A DNA stretch of 64,000 nucleotides from Anthracocystis setariae (lineage: Eukaryota > Basidiomycota > Ustilaginomycetes > Ustilaginales > Ustilaginaceae): assembly GCA_928724745.1 (NCBI GenBank), contig CAKMXJ010000016.1:186001-250000 (forward strand), read 5' to 3'. The position numbers were made by a program, and so were the translations under genes. The notes below the pieces were generated by a model that was not told the origin of the DNA, did no database searches, and saw only the letters and a list, made by a program, of their open reading frames with translations. Shown piece after piece: positions 8,693-18,800 of the stretch; the first letter of the stretch is position 1, and each line of letters starts with the position of its first letter.

Positions 8693-11044
8693 TCAGTCGA
8701 AACTCCATACCTGAACGCGCTCCCTTGCGTCTCGTCTATCTGCAACCGCATCGTCCACATTGTCAGCTTGTCCATCTGCATACGTTACAATGCTGACGAT
8801 CTTATCGAAAGCTGTTGAAACCCAATGAACCACACCGCCCCTTGGCTGGCGCTCAAGCACGCGGCTGCGAACAAGCTGACCGAGCGACGGTCCAAATCGT
8901 CGAGTGTGCAAGCATTTTGGTTGGCCGACCGATCTCTCGTTTGCAGTGCTGGTGTCGTGATGGTCGAGGTCCATTGGCGTGCGAAGCGTCAGCACGTGCG
9001 TCATACATTGTGCTGCTTCTTCGCCTTCCTCCTCTTCGACAAGGATGGAGCTGATCGACCTAGCTCGTGTTGTTTGAGCTGTGGAACGAGCATTACGCAT
9101 GACGCTGGCAATCGAGTCTGTCTCGTTAGAGCGATCACCAAGACTCCACACCATCACACTACCGTCCGCACTCCCACTGACACATCTTCCGTCTTGCAAC
9201 GACACTGAATGCACGCTGCCAGTATGACCATGCAAGCTACGACGATGGATTAGTCGGAGACCGCCTCTCTGCGACGTGGGCGTAGCCGTTGCTGAGCGCG
9301 CGACGAAGGGCTGCTCAGCTTCGAAGCCGCGTCGAGCGAAGGTTGTGGCACCGAGCAGCTCGTACACCTCGATCCGGTTATCGGTGGCGCCGACAACTAC
9401 GAATGGATCGTCGTAGGTCAAGCTTGTGGTCCTGCTGAGCGCGGTCGACGGGCTATTTCGATCACCGTTGTCGTCGGCCAGGTGGACTGTTGCGTCTCGT
9501 GTCAATGCAGCCGAAACAACGTGGTTGGCAAGCATCGATCGTCCTCTCAGGTCGATTGGCGTCGGTCTGAACGGGTGCTTGGCGGTAGCATGACGGCCTG
9601 TCACGCGTGCAGGCGACGGCGACGCCGCGTCCAGACCTAAATGCACAACAAGCTCTTGGACCGAGACGCTGCAAGACGCAAGGTAACTTGGTGTAGAATA
9701 TGCAAGTGTTACTCGGAATGCTGCCTGCTCCGCTTGGTGATGGCTTGAAGTTGGCTCAGTGGATGAGCAAGATGAGGAGCGACGAGCTCGCTTTGCGACG
9801 TCAAGGTAGGGGAGTCTCTTCAACCGCAACGCAGCTGGCCAGGAGCATCGGTAGCTTGACATGCGCTGTATTAGATCGGGGTGATCTGAGGATGTAGCGA
9901 GGCAATAGATGGAAACGTCGAACTTGCTTGAGCACAGCACGAGGGCTGGAGAATGCAATGCAGCCATGGCGACGTGATCTGCGGACGAGTACGCTGATGG
10001 ACGAAAGAACGAGTCTTCATCCACCTCGAGGCTACCTTGCCCAGTCAACCTTGACTTGTGCAAAGAAAAGATGCTGACATGCCCAGTGGAATAAGCTACG
10101 AGAATCCTGGCGACGGGACCTAGAGATGGGCTTTCGTTGTTTGGCGCCTTGCGCTTGCGGCTCGAGCTATGGTCGGGTAACGCATCTGCAGGTACTGCTG
10201 CGTCGATTGCGATTTCAGTGATTCGAATGTGCGCCGATGCATGCAGCTGTGGTAGAGACAGGACACTGTGCAATTGCGGAGAGGCGAAAGTTGCTATCGG
10301 AGTCCTTCGATACAGGTCGTTGGGGATCTGTGTCGATGATGAGTGCGATGGACCAGCACGCATCGGTTCAGACTGATAGACACAGATGCTCGGGACAGCG
10401 AGCCTTGGGTCTGGCTCAAACGACGAGGTGGTAAAGATATAGTTATGCGAAACACGGACTATCGTTTGCGATGTCGAGGGTGTCGAGTGCGTGCCTTGAC
10501 TGACATTATCCTGAGGCTTGGATGTTAGGAGCTGCGAGACGGCAAAATTGCCGCCCTGCCAGTTGGTAGAGACACGATAGAGCTGTTCCCAATCAAGCAA
10601 ATGATCTCTGCAAGTGTGCCGGGAGCCTGGTTGGAACAGGGACGATAGAATGTCGCCACCTTGTGCATCGCTCGACGCCACTGGTACTGATGCTGATGTT
10701 GAACTCGGATCTTTATCGTAGAAGCGTTGAGGTAGACTTGGAATGCGTCTGTTGCCATCTCCAGCTCCGGCGTTACGAGATGACAGCTGTTGGTGCAAAA
10801 GCAGAGACTTGAGCTCTCTAAGTGTTGGTAGGATTGCTGCGCTTGATCCATGGGTGCTGGAGCTCCTACTTGCTGATTCGAGCGTTGGCTGGACGAAAGT
10901 GACGTAAAAGAGGCGTTTCCACAGGTGGCGGTCCTTAGCTAGAATGCGCAGGTGCGAGTTAACCGACTGTACACGAGCAAGATCTTTTGCATCGAGATAA
11001 GTGAGAATATAAAGTATGGTCTCGTCTGCAAGCAGATGATCCAT
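8693..11044 (-). CDS. F-box protein with WD40 repeats
   Basis: A 783-aa intronless protein. The N-terminus is a clear F-box (ETILYILTYLDAKDLARVQSV, about residues 8-50, ending in HLWKRLFYVTF), which would bind Skp1 in an SCF ubiquitin ligase. The middle is poorly conserved with Ser-rich and basic stretches. WD-type blades are recognisable near residues 605-640 (LHGHTGSVHSVSL ... SGSADGSVMVWSL) and at the extreme C-terminus (ERVQVWSFD). Other blades are weak, so repeat number cannot be fixed by eye. By general F-box/WD logic it would select phosphorylated substrates for ubiquitination. It is not a clear CDC4, MET30 or GRR1 orthologue, so I give no symbol. Long non-WD insertions between blades are the odd feature. 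Confidence 0.78.
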   Translation of the reverse strand: MDHLLADETILYILTYLDAKDLARVQSVNSHLRILAKDRHLWKRLFYVTFVQPTLESASRSSSTHGSSAAILPTLRELKSLLLHQQLSSRNAGAGDGNRRIPSLPQRFYDKDPSSTSASVPVASSDAQGGDILSSLFQPGSRHTCRDHLLDWEQLYRVSTNWQGGNFAVSQLLTSKPQDNVSQGTHSTPSTSQTIVRVSHNYIFTTSSFEPDPRLAVPSICVYQSEPMRAGPSHSSSTQIPNDLYRRTPIATFASPQLHSVLSLPQLHASAHIRITEIAIDAAVPADALPDHSSSRKRKAPNNESPSLGPVARILVAYSTGHVSIFSLHKSRLTGQGSLEVDEDSFFRPSAYSSADHVAMAALHSPALVLCSSKFDVSIYCLATSSDHPDLIQRMSSYRCSWPAALRLKRLPYLDVAKRARRSSSCSSTEPTSSHHQAEQAAFRVTLAYSTPSYLASCSVSVQELVVHLGLDAASPSPARVTGRHATAKHPFRPTPIDLRGRSMLANHVVSAALTRDATVHLADDNGDRNSPSTALSRTTSLTYDDPFVVVGATDNRIEVYELLGATTFARRGFEAEQPFVARSATATPTSQRGGLRLIHRRSLHGHTGSVHSVSLQDGRCVSGSADGSVMVWSLGDRSNETDSIASVMRNARSTAQTTRARSISSILVEEEEGEEAAQCMTHVLTLRTPMDLDHHDTSTANERSVGQPKCLHTRRFGPSLGQLVRSRVLERQPRGGVVHWVSTAFDKIVSIVTYADGQADNVDDAVADRRDARERVQVWSFD

Positions 11045-11852
11045 GATGAGCCTTGAACAGAAACCGCGGTAAAGCGTGTGGAATCGGGGGACGTCGTCTC
11101 TGCAGTCAACCGTTGGTCAACGTCGCGCTTACCACTACCATTGTGCGCTATAAGACCGTTGTGGTGCGTGACAGTGAACCGAGTACCTTGGCAGATGGAT
11201 GTGAAGGATGACGACAAGAAGCTGATCCAAGTCAAATGTCGAGGGATATCGAGGGTCAAAGTGGCGCAAGCAACAAACGAGGATGGGCGTATCTAGTGTG
11301 TGAGAAAGAAAGCTGCACGTCTCTCACCCTACAGTACATGTACTGCATAGTATTGTGGACCTGATGCGAATTTGATGGTCGATTGGCCTTGTTCTGATTT
11401 CACACTACACTGAGGATCGAGGAACGAGGAACGAGGAACGAGGACTGAGGATGGAGCACTGTGATTGCTGCTGCAACTGTATTTTTCGGACAAATCCGAC
11501 GCCGACCTCCACGTACAGGTACAGTGACACTACTACTGTGAGTATACCTTTTCCAGTCTTACAGCGGCGTCTGCGGCATCGCGCCGGTTGCTCGTTATCC
11601 GTGTCCGTGCGAATCGATTGGGCTCAAGATTGCTACAACTCGGTAGATGCCATCCTCACCCTCATCCTCATCCTCATCCTCATCCTCATCGCCATTACCA
11701 TTGTCATACTCCTACACTCAACACACACAAACCCCGATCATTCAGTCGTCGAGTATCGACCGACCGACAAGCTAGGCTGCGCGGCAAACCCCCGCTCCAA
11801 AAGAAAACAATTGGTTGAGCAGAGCAGTCGAGCAGCTGAGTGACTGCTCAAC
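11045..11852. promoter_or_regulatory. Divergent promoter region, F-box gene / CaMKK-type kinase
   Basis: 808 bp between opposite start codons. It contains short direct repeats of GAACGAG at about 11417-11445 and a (CCTCAT)n tract at about 11651-11690. The kinase side is an A/C-rich leader ending immediately before ATG at 11853. No gene is apparent. Confidence 0.5.
11651..11690. repeat. (CCTCAT)n microsatellite
   Basis: About six copies of the hexamer CCTCAT in the leader region of the kinase gene. Confidence 0.85.
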
Positions 11853-14354
11853 ATGTCGCAATTCATGTCGGGTTCTCCCGAAGATGACAAACAACTGCCC
11901 TCGCTCATGGAACAGAAGCACACAGCGCAGCAGCCAACAGCCCCAACAACGGCATCCGCAACAGCTACAGTTGAATCAACCCAACCACCATCCCCCTCGC
12001 CACCTCGAAAAGCATCAAGCCAATCGCATTCTCATGCACACGGCTCTGCAGCACATCAGAATTGTGCCTCGATTCATCACCATGCACATGGTCATTCTCA
12101 ATCGCACTCGGCCCGCACCTGGTCCTCAGCCTCGAGCTCCAATCTCAGCGTTCCAACCCCTGCACAAGAACCACCATCGCGCTCCATGTCCCGAACCCCT
12201 TCCCACGAGTATCGCGAAACGCTTGATGCCAAAAGCAGAGACCTCGAGGATGGTTCTAGAATCATCAACCAGTACAAGATCACCGATCTCATCGGTCGTG
12301 GCGCTTACGGTACCGTGCGCAAAGCCATCCTCACCGACGACCCCAGTGTACAGTTTGCCGTCAAGGAATTCGGAAAGACACGTCTGCGCAAGACGCATCG
12401 TGCTGCCAACTTTCGTAAGGCTGGCAGGGGCAGAGGTCCTCGAGCCAGAGCTGACATCAACCGCAACGACGCAGCAAACCGCAGCGAGCCTTCTCGCAAC
12501 CAAGACGGCACAAAGGATGACCCAGACGAGCTCAAGGATCCACTCACTCTGATCCGTCACGAGATCGCCATCCTCAAGAAGCTTCATCATCCTCACGTCG
12601 TCAAGCTGTACGAAGTGCTCGACGATCCAAGCAAAGACAGCCTCTACATGGTGTTCGAGTACTGTCCAGACGGTACCGTCATCGACGTCAAGCTCAACGA
12701 ATCGGTCGAGCCTTTGCCACAAGATGTCGCTCGGCTCTACTTTGTTCAGGTGCTCATGGGCATCGAATACCTCCACGAGAACGACATTGTCCATCGCGAC
12801 ATCAAACCGGACAACCTCTTGCTAAGCCAAGACCGCAAGTCGTGCAAGATTGTCGACTTTGGCGTTTCCGAGATTTTCGCCAAGCCTGGCGATGATACCA
12901 TGCAAAAGTCGGCCGGCAGTCCTGCCTTTATGAGTCCTGAGCTGTGCACCGCCGGCCATGCCGAGTATCACGGCAAATCGGACGACATCTGGTCCTTTGG
13001 CGTCACGCTCTACTGCATGGTGGTCGGACACCTTCCATTCAACAAGGACAACTTTTACGAAATGTACGAGTCGATCAAGAACGACGAGCCCGACTACCCC
13101 GACCATCTCTCCGACGACCTCAAGAATCTTTTGCACAAGATGCTCGCCAAGCATCCAGACAAGCGAATCACGGTACCCGAGATGCGCGAGCATCCGTGGA
13201 CCAAGGGCGTGCAAGACGGTATCCTGCTGTCCAAGAAAGACAATCTCGAAACCGTGGTGTCCGAGATCACCGAAGAAGATCTCGACTGTGCCATCTGCAA
13301 GATCACCAACATCTTTACGTTTGCACGCGCCATTTCGCGCTTCAAGAAGGGCGGCTCGATGCAGAGAGCTCGTAGAGAAGCTTCAAGATCAACCTCAAAC
13401 GGTAGCAATCCTGATACCAACTGGTTCCCTCCATCTACACCTAGTCGGTCCAATACCATGGACAGTGGAAAGTCGTCGCTTGCCGAAGTGTCTCCCATCA
13501 CCGAGGAACCCGAAAGCCGCCAAAGCGTCGTACAAGACAAGTGGGCCAAACCGCAACAGCTTGGCGTCAGCGTCGGTAGCGAGCAAGATGGACGCCAAGC
13601 GGTGCAGGAGCTTGAAAACGCTGCGGCGTACATGTTTGAGTCGCCACAGATGCAGACGTTCGAGCTTCCGACGCAAGAGCCGGGTGGAAATGGTCCACTG
13701 CAGCGAAATCGCTCTGGGCCTGTTTCGACTTTGCACAAGTTATCCGCGCGGGGGGAGGAGGAGGAGGGAGAAGCGCCGGTGATCACCATGGACTCTCCGC
13801 GCAGTGCATCGCCGGTGTCCGAGTCGGCCCACACGTTCAGCGGCGGCGATGCGGGAAGGGTGGAGGAGAACGTAGAGCGATCGGCGACGTCGTCGGGTGA
13901 GTCGGGCGGGAAGGGTTATTCGGAGGACACGCCCAAGCCGGACGAGGCGCTCGCTGCGAATCTGGCCAAAATGATGGGCAAGCGCGAAAAGGGGGGGCGG
14001 GAGGAGGTAAGCGAGCAGATGAGAGCAGAGGAGATGCATCCAATGCAACCAAGGAGGGTCAAGACGGTTGAAGAGCATGCGGCTGAGTTGGGAAAGGAGA
14101 AGAGTAGGAGTAAGAGTAAATCGCTGGTCAAGCTGTTGCCCGATCAACCCACGTTTAAGAGTCCGTACGTCGAGACGATCGCGACGCCGCCGGGTGCGAG
14201 TGAGTTCTATAAGCAGAAGGGCAGGGTAGATACGCAGGACAAGGAGGGGAGGGGGAGAATCCGTACTTTGCCGGAGTTGCCGTCGATGGGGACGAGGGGA
14301 TGGGAGATGACCAGGAGCGCGGTGGCAGACAGCCTGCTTCGTATTGAGGAATGA
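11853..14354 (+). CDS. CaMKK-type serine/threonine protein kinase
   Basis: An 833-aa protein. The kinase domain covers about residues 142-449: glycine loop IGRGAYGTV, catalytic Lys171 in AVKEF, Glu237, HRD (Asp316) in HRDIKPDN, DFG (Asp335), and APE replaced by SPE in FMSPEL. A basic insert of about 55 residues, rich in Arg and then Asp, sits between the VAVK lysine and the alpha-C helix; this insert is characteristic of Ca2+/calmodulin-dependent kinase kinases. Just after the kinase domain, DLDCAICKITNIFTFARAISRFKKG resembles the autoinhibitory and calmodulin-binding segment. Fungal relatives include fission yeast Ssp1, Aspergillus CmkC and the budding yeast Snf1-activating kinases. It would therefore phosphorylate AMPK/Snf1- or CaMK-type kinases. 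The N-terminus is Ser/His/Gln-rich, and the 330-residue tail is disordered and acidic-basic. Confidence 0.88.
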   Translation: MSQFMSGSPEDDKQLPSLMEQKHTAQQPTAPTTASATATVESTQPPSPSPPRKASSQSHSHAHGSAAHQNCASIHHHAHGHSQSHSARTWSSASSSNLSVPTPAQEPPSRSMSRTPSHEYRETLDAKSRDLEDGSRIINQYKITDLIGRGAYGTVRKAILTDDPSVQFAVKEFGKTRLRKTHRAANFRKAGRGRGPRARADINRNDAANRSEPSRNQDGTKDDPDELKDPLTLIRHEIAILKKLHHPHVVKLYEVLDDPSKDSLYMVFEYCPDGTVIDVKLNESVEPLPQDVARLYFVQVLMGIEYLHENDIVHRDIKPDNLLLSQDRKSCKIVDFGVSEIFAKPGDDTMQKSAGSPAFMSPELCTAGHAEYHGKSDDIWSFGVTLYCMVVGHLPFNKDNFYEMYESIKNDEPDYPDHLSDDLKNLLHKMLAKHPDKRITVPEMREHPWTKGVQDGILLSKKDNLETVVSEITEEDLDCAICKITNIFTFARAISRFKKGGSMQRARREASRSTSNGSNPDTNWFPPSTPSRSNTMDSGKSSLAEVSPITEEPESRQSVVQDKWAKPQQLGVSVGSEQDGRQAVQELENAAAYMFESPQMQTFELPTQEPGGNGPLQRNRSGPVSTLHKLSARGEEEEGEAPVITMDSPRSASPVSESAHTFSGGDAGRVEENVERSATSSGESGGKGYSEDTPKPDEALAANLAKMMGKREKGGREEVSEQMRAEEMHPMQPRRVKTVEEHAAELGKEKSRSKSKSLVKLLPDQPTFKSPYVETIATPPGASEFYKQKGRVDTQDKEGRGRIRTLPELPSMGTRGWEMTRSAVADSLLRIEE

Positions 14355-14700
14355 GGCTACTTGGGTGGGGTGGTAAGGGGAGAGGAATTTGTAATGGAAT
14401 TCTTTTTGCAAAATCGGCAAAGGTTTGGGGATGTGAGTTTTGGGCAGTTGCAGCTCTTGTGAGTGTTTGTGTTTGTGTGTGTGTGTTGAAGATTGCTTGA
14501 AACTCATTGTGTGCATGTGTGTAGGGAGAGGGATGATTTACATTGGTGAGGGAGAATTGAATGTTGATGGTATTGGGATTTGATTGGTCTCGCATTGACG
14601 TTCGTAGGGCTTTTTAAGGCTAAGATAAAGATAATGAGGATTGATTCTCTCTCCGACGAAAGGGAGCACGACTTTATCTACAAGTTGGGGGGTGGGGGGA
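14355..14700. other. Convergent 3' region, kinase / MBF1
   Basis: 346 bp between two stop codons. T/G-rich on the plus strand with a short (TG)n stretch near 14460-14485. No gene; both 3' UTRs and polyadenylation signals must lie here. Confidence 0.5.
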
Positions 14701-15159
14701 TTACTTCTTCTTGGGCCCACCTAGAGGAGCGCCGATATCTTTACCGCGCAACTTGACACCGAGGGCTCTTTCCATCTTTGCCAAGATCTGAGGGTTGGGG
14801 ATGGCCTTTCCGGACTCGTACTCCTGAACGACTTGGGGTTTTTCGTTGATTTTGGTGGCGAGATCTTTCTGGGTGAGATTTTTTTCCTGACGTTTTTGCG
14901 AGATGGTTTTGCCTACTGTGGGTGCTACTTTAGGAGGTGGGGCGACTTCGTTTTCGCGGTCGAGTTTAGCGATACGTTGGTGATCTGTTCCGATATGACC
15001 TTTGTTAGTTCCAGCGGTTACTTTGCGATCGTTCTCGGTGATCGCTCCGACCTGTTTAGCACGCTCGTATGCGGTGGGACCCGAAGTTCCCCCTCCTCCG
15101 CCAGACGGTCGAACTCCTCGCCCAATCACAGTCTTGGAATCCCAATCCGTATTCGACAT
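14701..15159 (-). CDS. MBF1: Multiprotein-bridging factor 1 (transcriptional coactivator)
   Basis: A 152-aa protein. Residues 1-75 form the MBF1 N-terminal domain beginning MSNTDWDSKTVIG, and residues about 85-140 a cro/C1-type helix-turn-helix (KTISQKRQEKNLTQKDLATKINEKPQVVQEYESGKAIPN), followed by a basic GGPKKK tail. Length and layout match the family closely. MBF1 bridges bZIP activators such as GCN4 with TBP and also limits ribosome frameshifting at collided ribosomes. I start at 15159; an upstream in-frame ATG at 15297 would add 46 residues with no resemblance to MBF1. Confidence 0.95.
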   Translation of the reverse strand: MSNTDWDSKTVIGRGVRPSGGGGGTSGPTAYERAKQVGAITENDRKVTAGTNKGHIGTDHQRIAKLDRENEVAPPPKVAPTVGKTISQKRQEKNLTQKDLATKINEKPQVVQEYESGKAIPNPQILAKMERALGVKLRGKDIGAPLGGPKKK

Positions 15160-15612
15160 CGTGTACGTAAATGTGTGCTCCTTCGGTAGTGTATTTATGT
15201 GTGATGGTACTAAAGCAAGAAAAGTGTAGTTGTCCAATGCGATGACCCACATCTTGAACAAATTGACGCACCGCCCACACTCGCCTGAGCTGTGCACAAA
15301 GTGAAGTCATCGATCAGAAGCCTCCACAGCAACGCTCGATTTTCGACTTCGAGCCCGCTTAGGTAAGCCTTCCCATCCATTCCACGCACTTCGGCGTCTT
15401 TCTTTTCCACTTTGGCACTACAGTGGAAGATCTAACATCGCTTTCCCGATATCCGGACCCCCGAAACATCGTCTGCACCACTGGCGAGCACCCCCAGCAT
15501 CTCCACAACCAAAACACAGACCAAACAAGAGATGGTTTGAACCCAGATTATCACATATTCCCTGCATGAAAGATAACGAATGACCCATCAGGACCCCTGA
15601 AGCAAACGTGTG

Positions 15613-15677
<65 letters not shown>

Positions 15678-15838
15678 AGAGAGGAGAGGGAGAGAGAGAG
15701 AGAGAGCGTGTGTGTGGGAAGACCACCAAAGTCGAAACCAAAGCAGATCTTCTCGTCCAGCGAGGGCGAGGCGAAGCGACGAGCAGAACACATGTAGAGG
15801 CATGACCACCTTGTCCTTCTGCACAGCATGGCAGTATC
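15160..15838. other. Intergenic region with long (GA)n tract
   Basis: 679 bp containing the MBF1 leader and the 3' flank of the histidine kinase gene, both minus strand. The main feature is a 90-base (AG)n microsatellite. Short ORFs here are the repeat read as Glu-Arg or Leu-Ser and are not genes. Confidence 0.55.
15617..15706. repeat. (AG)n microsatellite, about 90 bp with two GGA interruptions
   Basis: Nearly uninterrupted AG dinucleotides on the plus strand, broken by two or three extra G bases, followed by a short (TG)n. Confidence 0.95.
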
Positions 15839-18800
15839 TCACGACCTGCTCTCCCTTCTGCTCAACTCAAACTCCCTCTTCCACGCCTCCAAATCGCCCT
15901 TGAGCTGCTTGGGGCTCACGGGCTTGGTCATCCACGCATCCATCCCGCACGAGTCGATCCCCCTCGCCTTATCCTCCTCACTACTCAACGCCGTCACCGC
16001 GACAATGTAGCTCGGATGGTTGTGCGCTCGCATCTGTGAACACGCCTCAAATCCATCCTGCACCGGCAACGAAATATCCAGCAACACCACCGATGGCTTG
16101 AACGAGATAAACTTGCTTACCGCTTCCGCCCCATCGTGTGCCTCTTCATACCGAATGTCCAGCCGCTTGCACAGCGTCGTGAGCAGTCTCATGTTGATCG
16201 GATTGTCTTCGACGACCAGCACGCGGAATTCGTCCTTGCGCAGGCGCACGTCCGTGTTGATCTTGGCGGGCACAAGCTTGGTGGGCTGAGTGGTGACCAT
16301 AGGCAGAGCCACATCCTTATCCAAGCTCGTAGGCGATTCCACGATGCTCTCGGCTTTGGTGCCTTCACTCGATGGCGCGCAACTCGCGTCTCCGTTGCTG
16401 ATGCTACCGCGCGTGGCATCAGAGGAACCGTGCCGATGGCTGGACGCCCTTCGCGGGTAGCTGCTCGTTCCATAATCAATGGTACTACCGCGATGTTGCG
16501 GGTTGGTTCGCACAGTGTTCGCCGTGTGGATCAGCATAGGATCCTCGTCCAACAAAAACGTCTCCATCAGTCGCAGCGAGCTCGGCCCGTGGGGCATGTT
16601 CAACGGCAGCACCGCTCGTCCATCCAGCTTCTCCACGCCGGAATCCACCATCAGATGCGTTGAACTGATCACCACAAATCGCGCATCAGGCTTGATCTGC
16701 GACAATAGCGAGTTTTCCCCCTCGTCGAAAGAGGCAGCGGCGCGCTCGGGCAGCACAATGCAGTCCGCCTGCGAATAGTCTCGCGTCAACTCGATGCCTC
16801 CCAGCGACATGAAGTGTTCGCAGATCGCATTGGCCAATCGACGCAATCCGCGCGTTTCGAGCCCATAGTACGCCATCTTGGAGACAGCAAACTTGGAAGC
16901 GGCCGCACCTGCACTCGAGCTATTACGACCATGCACTGCAGATGCCCTTTCGAGCGGCATGCACATGGTGACACGGGTGCCCACATTGACTTCGGAAGCC
17001 ACCGATAGCTTTGCTCCAAATTTTTGCAGCGTCGACGACACGATTGTCATGCCGAGACCGATACCGTCGCGGAACGAATCTCCCTTTGTGAAAGGTCGGG
17101 TGAGCTGGTTGGTGCAGAAATCTTTGGTCATCCCGATACCCGTGTCGGCGACTTCGAGTTCGATGGCAGCGTAGCCTTCCGAAACATGCGTATCGACTTC
17201 ATCCAATGCTCCTGGCGGTGCGATGCGGATGTTGAGTTCAACATAGCCTTGCCGTGTGAAGCGTATGGCGTTGGACACCACCTTGCGTACCACATCCTGA
17301 AGCGCCTTGACATCCACTACCCACTCAAAGTCGCGCACTTCGGGACTGGCTTTGATAATCAGCTCGACACCCGCAAGCAACCCTTCCTGCGCCTTGGCCG
17401 AATCGAGCTCGAATTGATGCGATTGAAGCTCGAGACGCTGAGCAAACTCAAACTCTTCATCCGCCACGGATTCTACAATCTTGACTAAGTCAGCTGGGAT
17501 GCGCTTGACGGCGGGCATGAGACCACCCTTGATACCCGACAAGTTCTGGAAACTGAGCAGATCGTCGATGTAGGAGTTGAGCGTGAGACCGGAAAGCGAG
17601 ATTGACTCGAGCAACGTTGCCAGCACACCGTCGGCAGACAGGTCGATTTTGACTGCATCGTCTTCGTCTTCGTTGCTGATCGCAGCACGTAGATACTCGA
17701 CGGCCCCCAGAGCGCCATGCAGCGGCGTTCGGAGGTTGTGCTGTACGTGACGCAAGAATTCAGCCTGGAAGAAGTCAACCTCGGAGTACTTTTGGCGCAG
17801 CAAGCTTCCGAGCGAGACCTGCATGGTACTTTCGACAAAGTAGCGTTCCTGCTGGTCGAAGCATGCTTCGTGGCTGAACATGATGAGAAACATGATGGCG
17901 GGGCGCGCCTTGGCTCGGTTGTAGCACGCGCAGACCGCGTACGAGCTGATGGGGGTATCGAGAGGGAGCAGGTCAGCCCAAGGATCTTTGGTGTGTTCCG
18001 ACGAAGGCGCGGACGCGTCGTCTTCTTCATCGTCTTCGTCCGACGTAAGGCTGGGTTCGTTCTGCCTGCGGTAGAACTGGCAACGAATGTTCATATTTGT
18101 GTCGGATGCCATGCGTGCCAGTGGTGCAGCGAAGGCGGCCTTGACGCGGTCCACTTCGTCGGGCATGTGCGGTCGACACTGGTCTGGACCGCTGAAGCTT
18201 AAAAGGGAAGGGGGCGGAGAACCTTCGTGCAGATCGACAGCATGGAGCGTGGCACCAGCATCGGCGGAAGACATGTTGCGGCTCATTCTTGGCGAGATGA
18301 TGGGCGAATCGGGGTCGATCATCGTGGGAGTGGAAACCGCCTCGGAGGGCGGCGTGTCGGGCTCGCCGAGCGCTTTGTCTTCGAGCAGATGCCAATTTGG
18401 AAGTGTTGCATGAGAGGAAGCGGTGGAGTTGCGCGGCGAAACGCTCTTGGGGGCTTGACGCCTGAAAAGAAAGTTGCTAACGTCAAAGGCGGCCACCGCA
18501 GCTGCTCCTAGGCATTCTCGCAACTCGCGACAGGCCTTGTCGATGACAACGAGCGAGTATTTGGAGTATCCTTCGTCGCCCGACTCGCTGCTGCTAGAGT
18601 GCGGGGAGGCATTGAAATGGCGGAAATGGGCGTGCAGAGAGGCATCCTCTAGAGAACGGATCAAGGAGCTGGTGCGTTGTTGCATTTCGGCCGCTTTGGC
18701 ATTCATGAGGCTTTGAAACTCCTTTTCGAGCGCATCGCCGGCCATGTTGCCAATCGAGTAGAGAAGATCGGCGTCCTTGTCGTCGAAATTCTCGCGCGGA

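Noticed and set aside
15551..15842. Ser/Leu- and Glu/Arg-repeat ORFs over the (AG)n tract
   Set aside because: Purely the microsatellite read in several frames.
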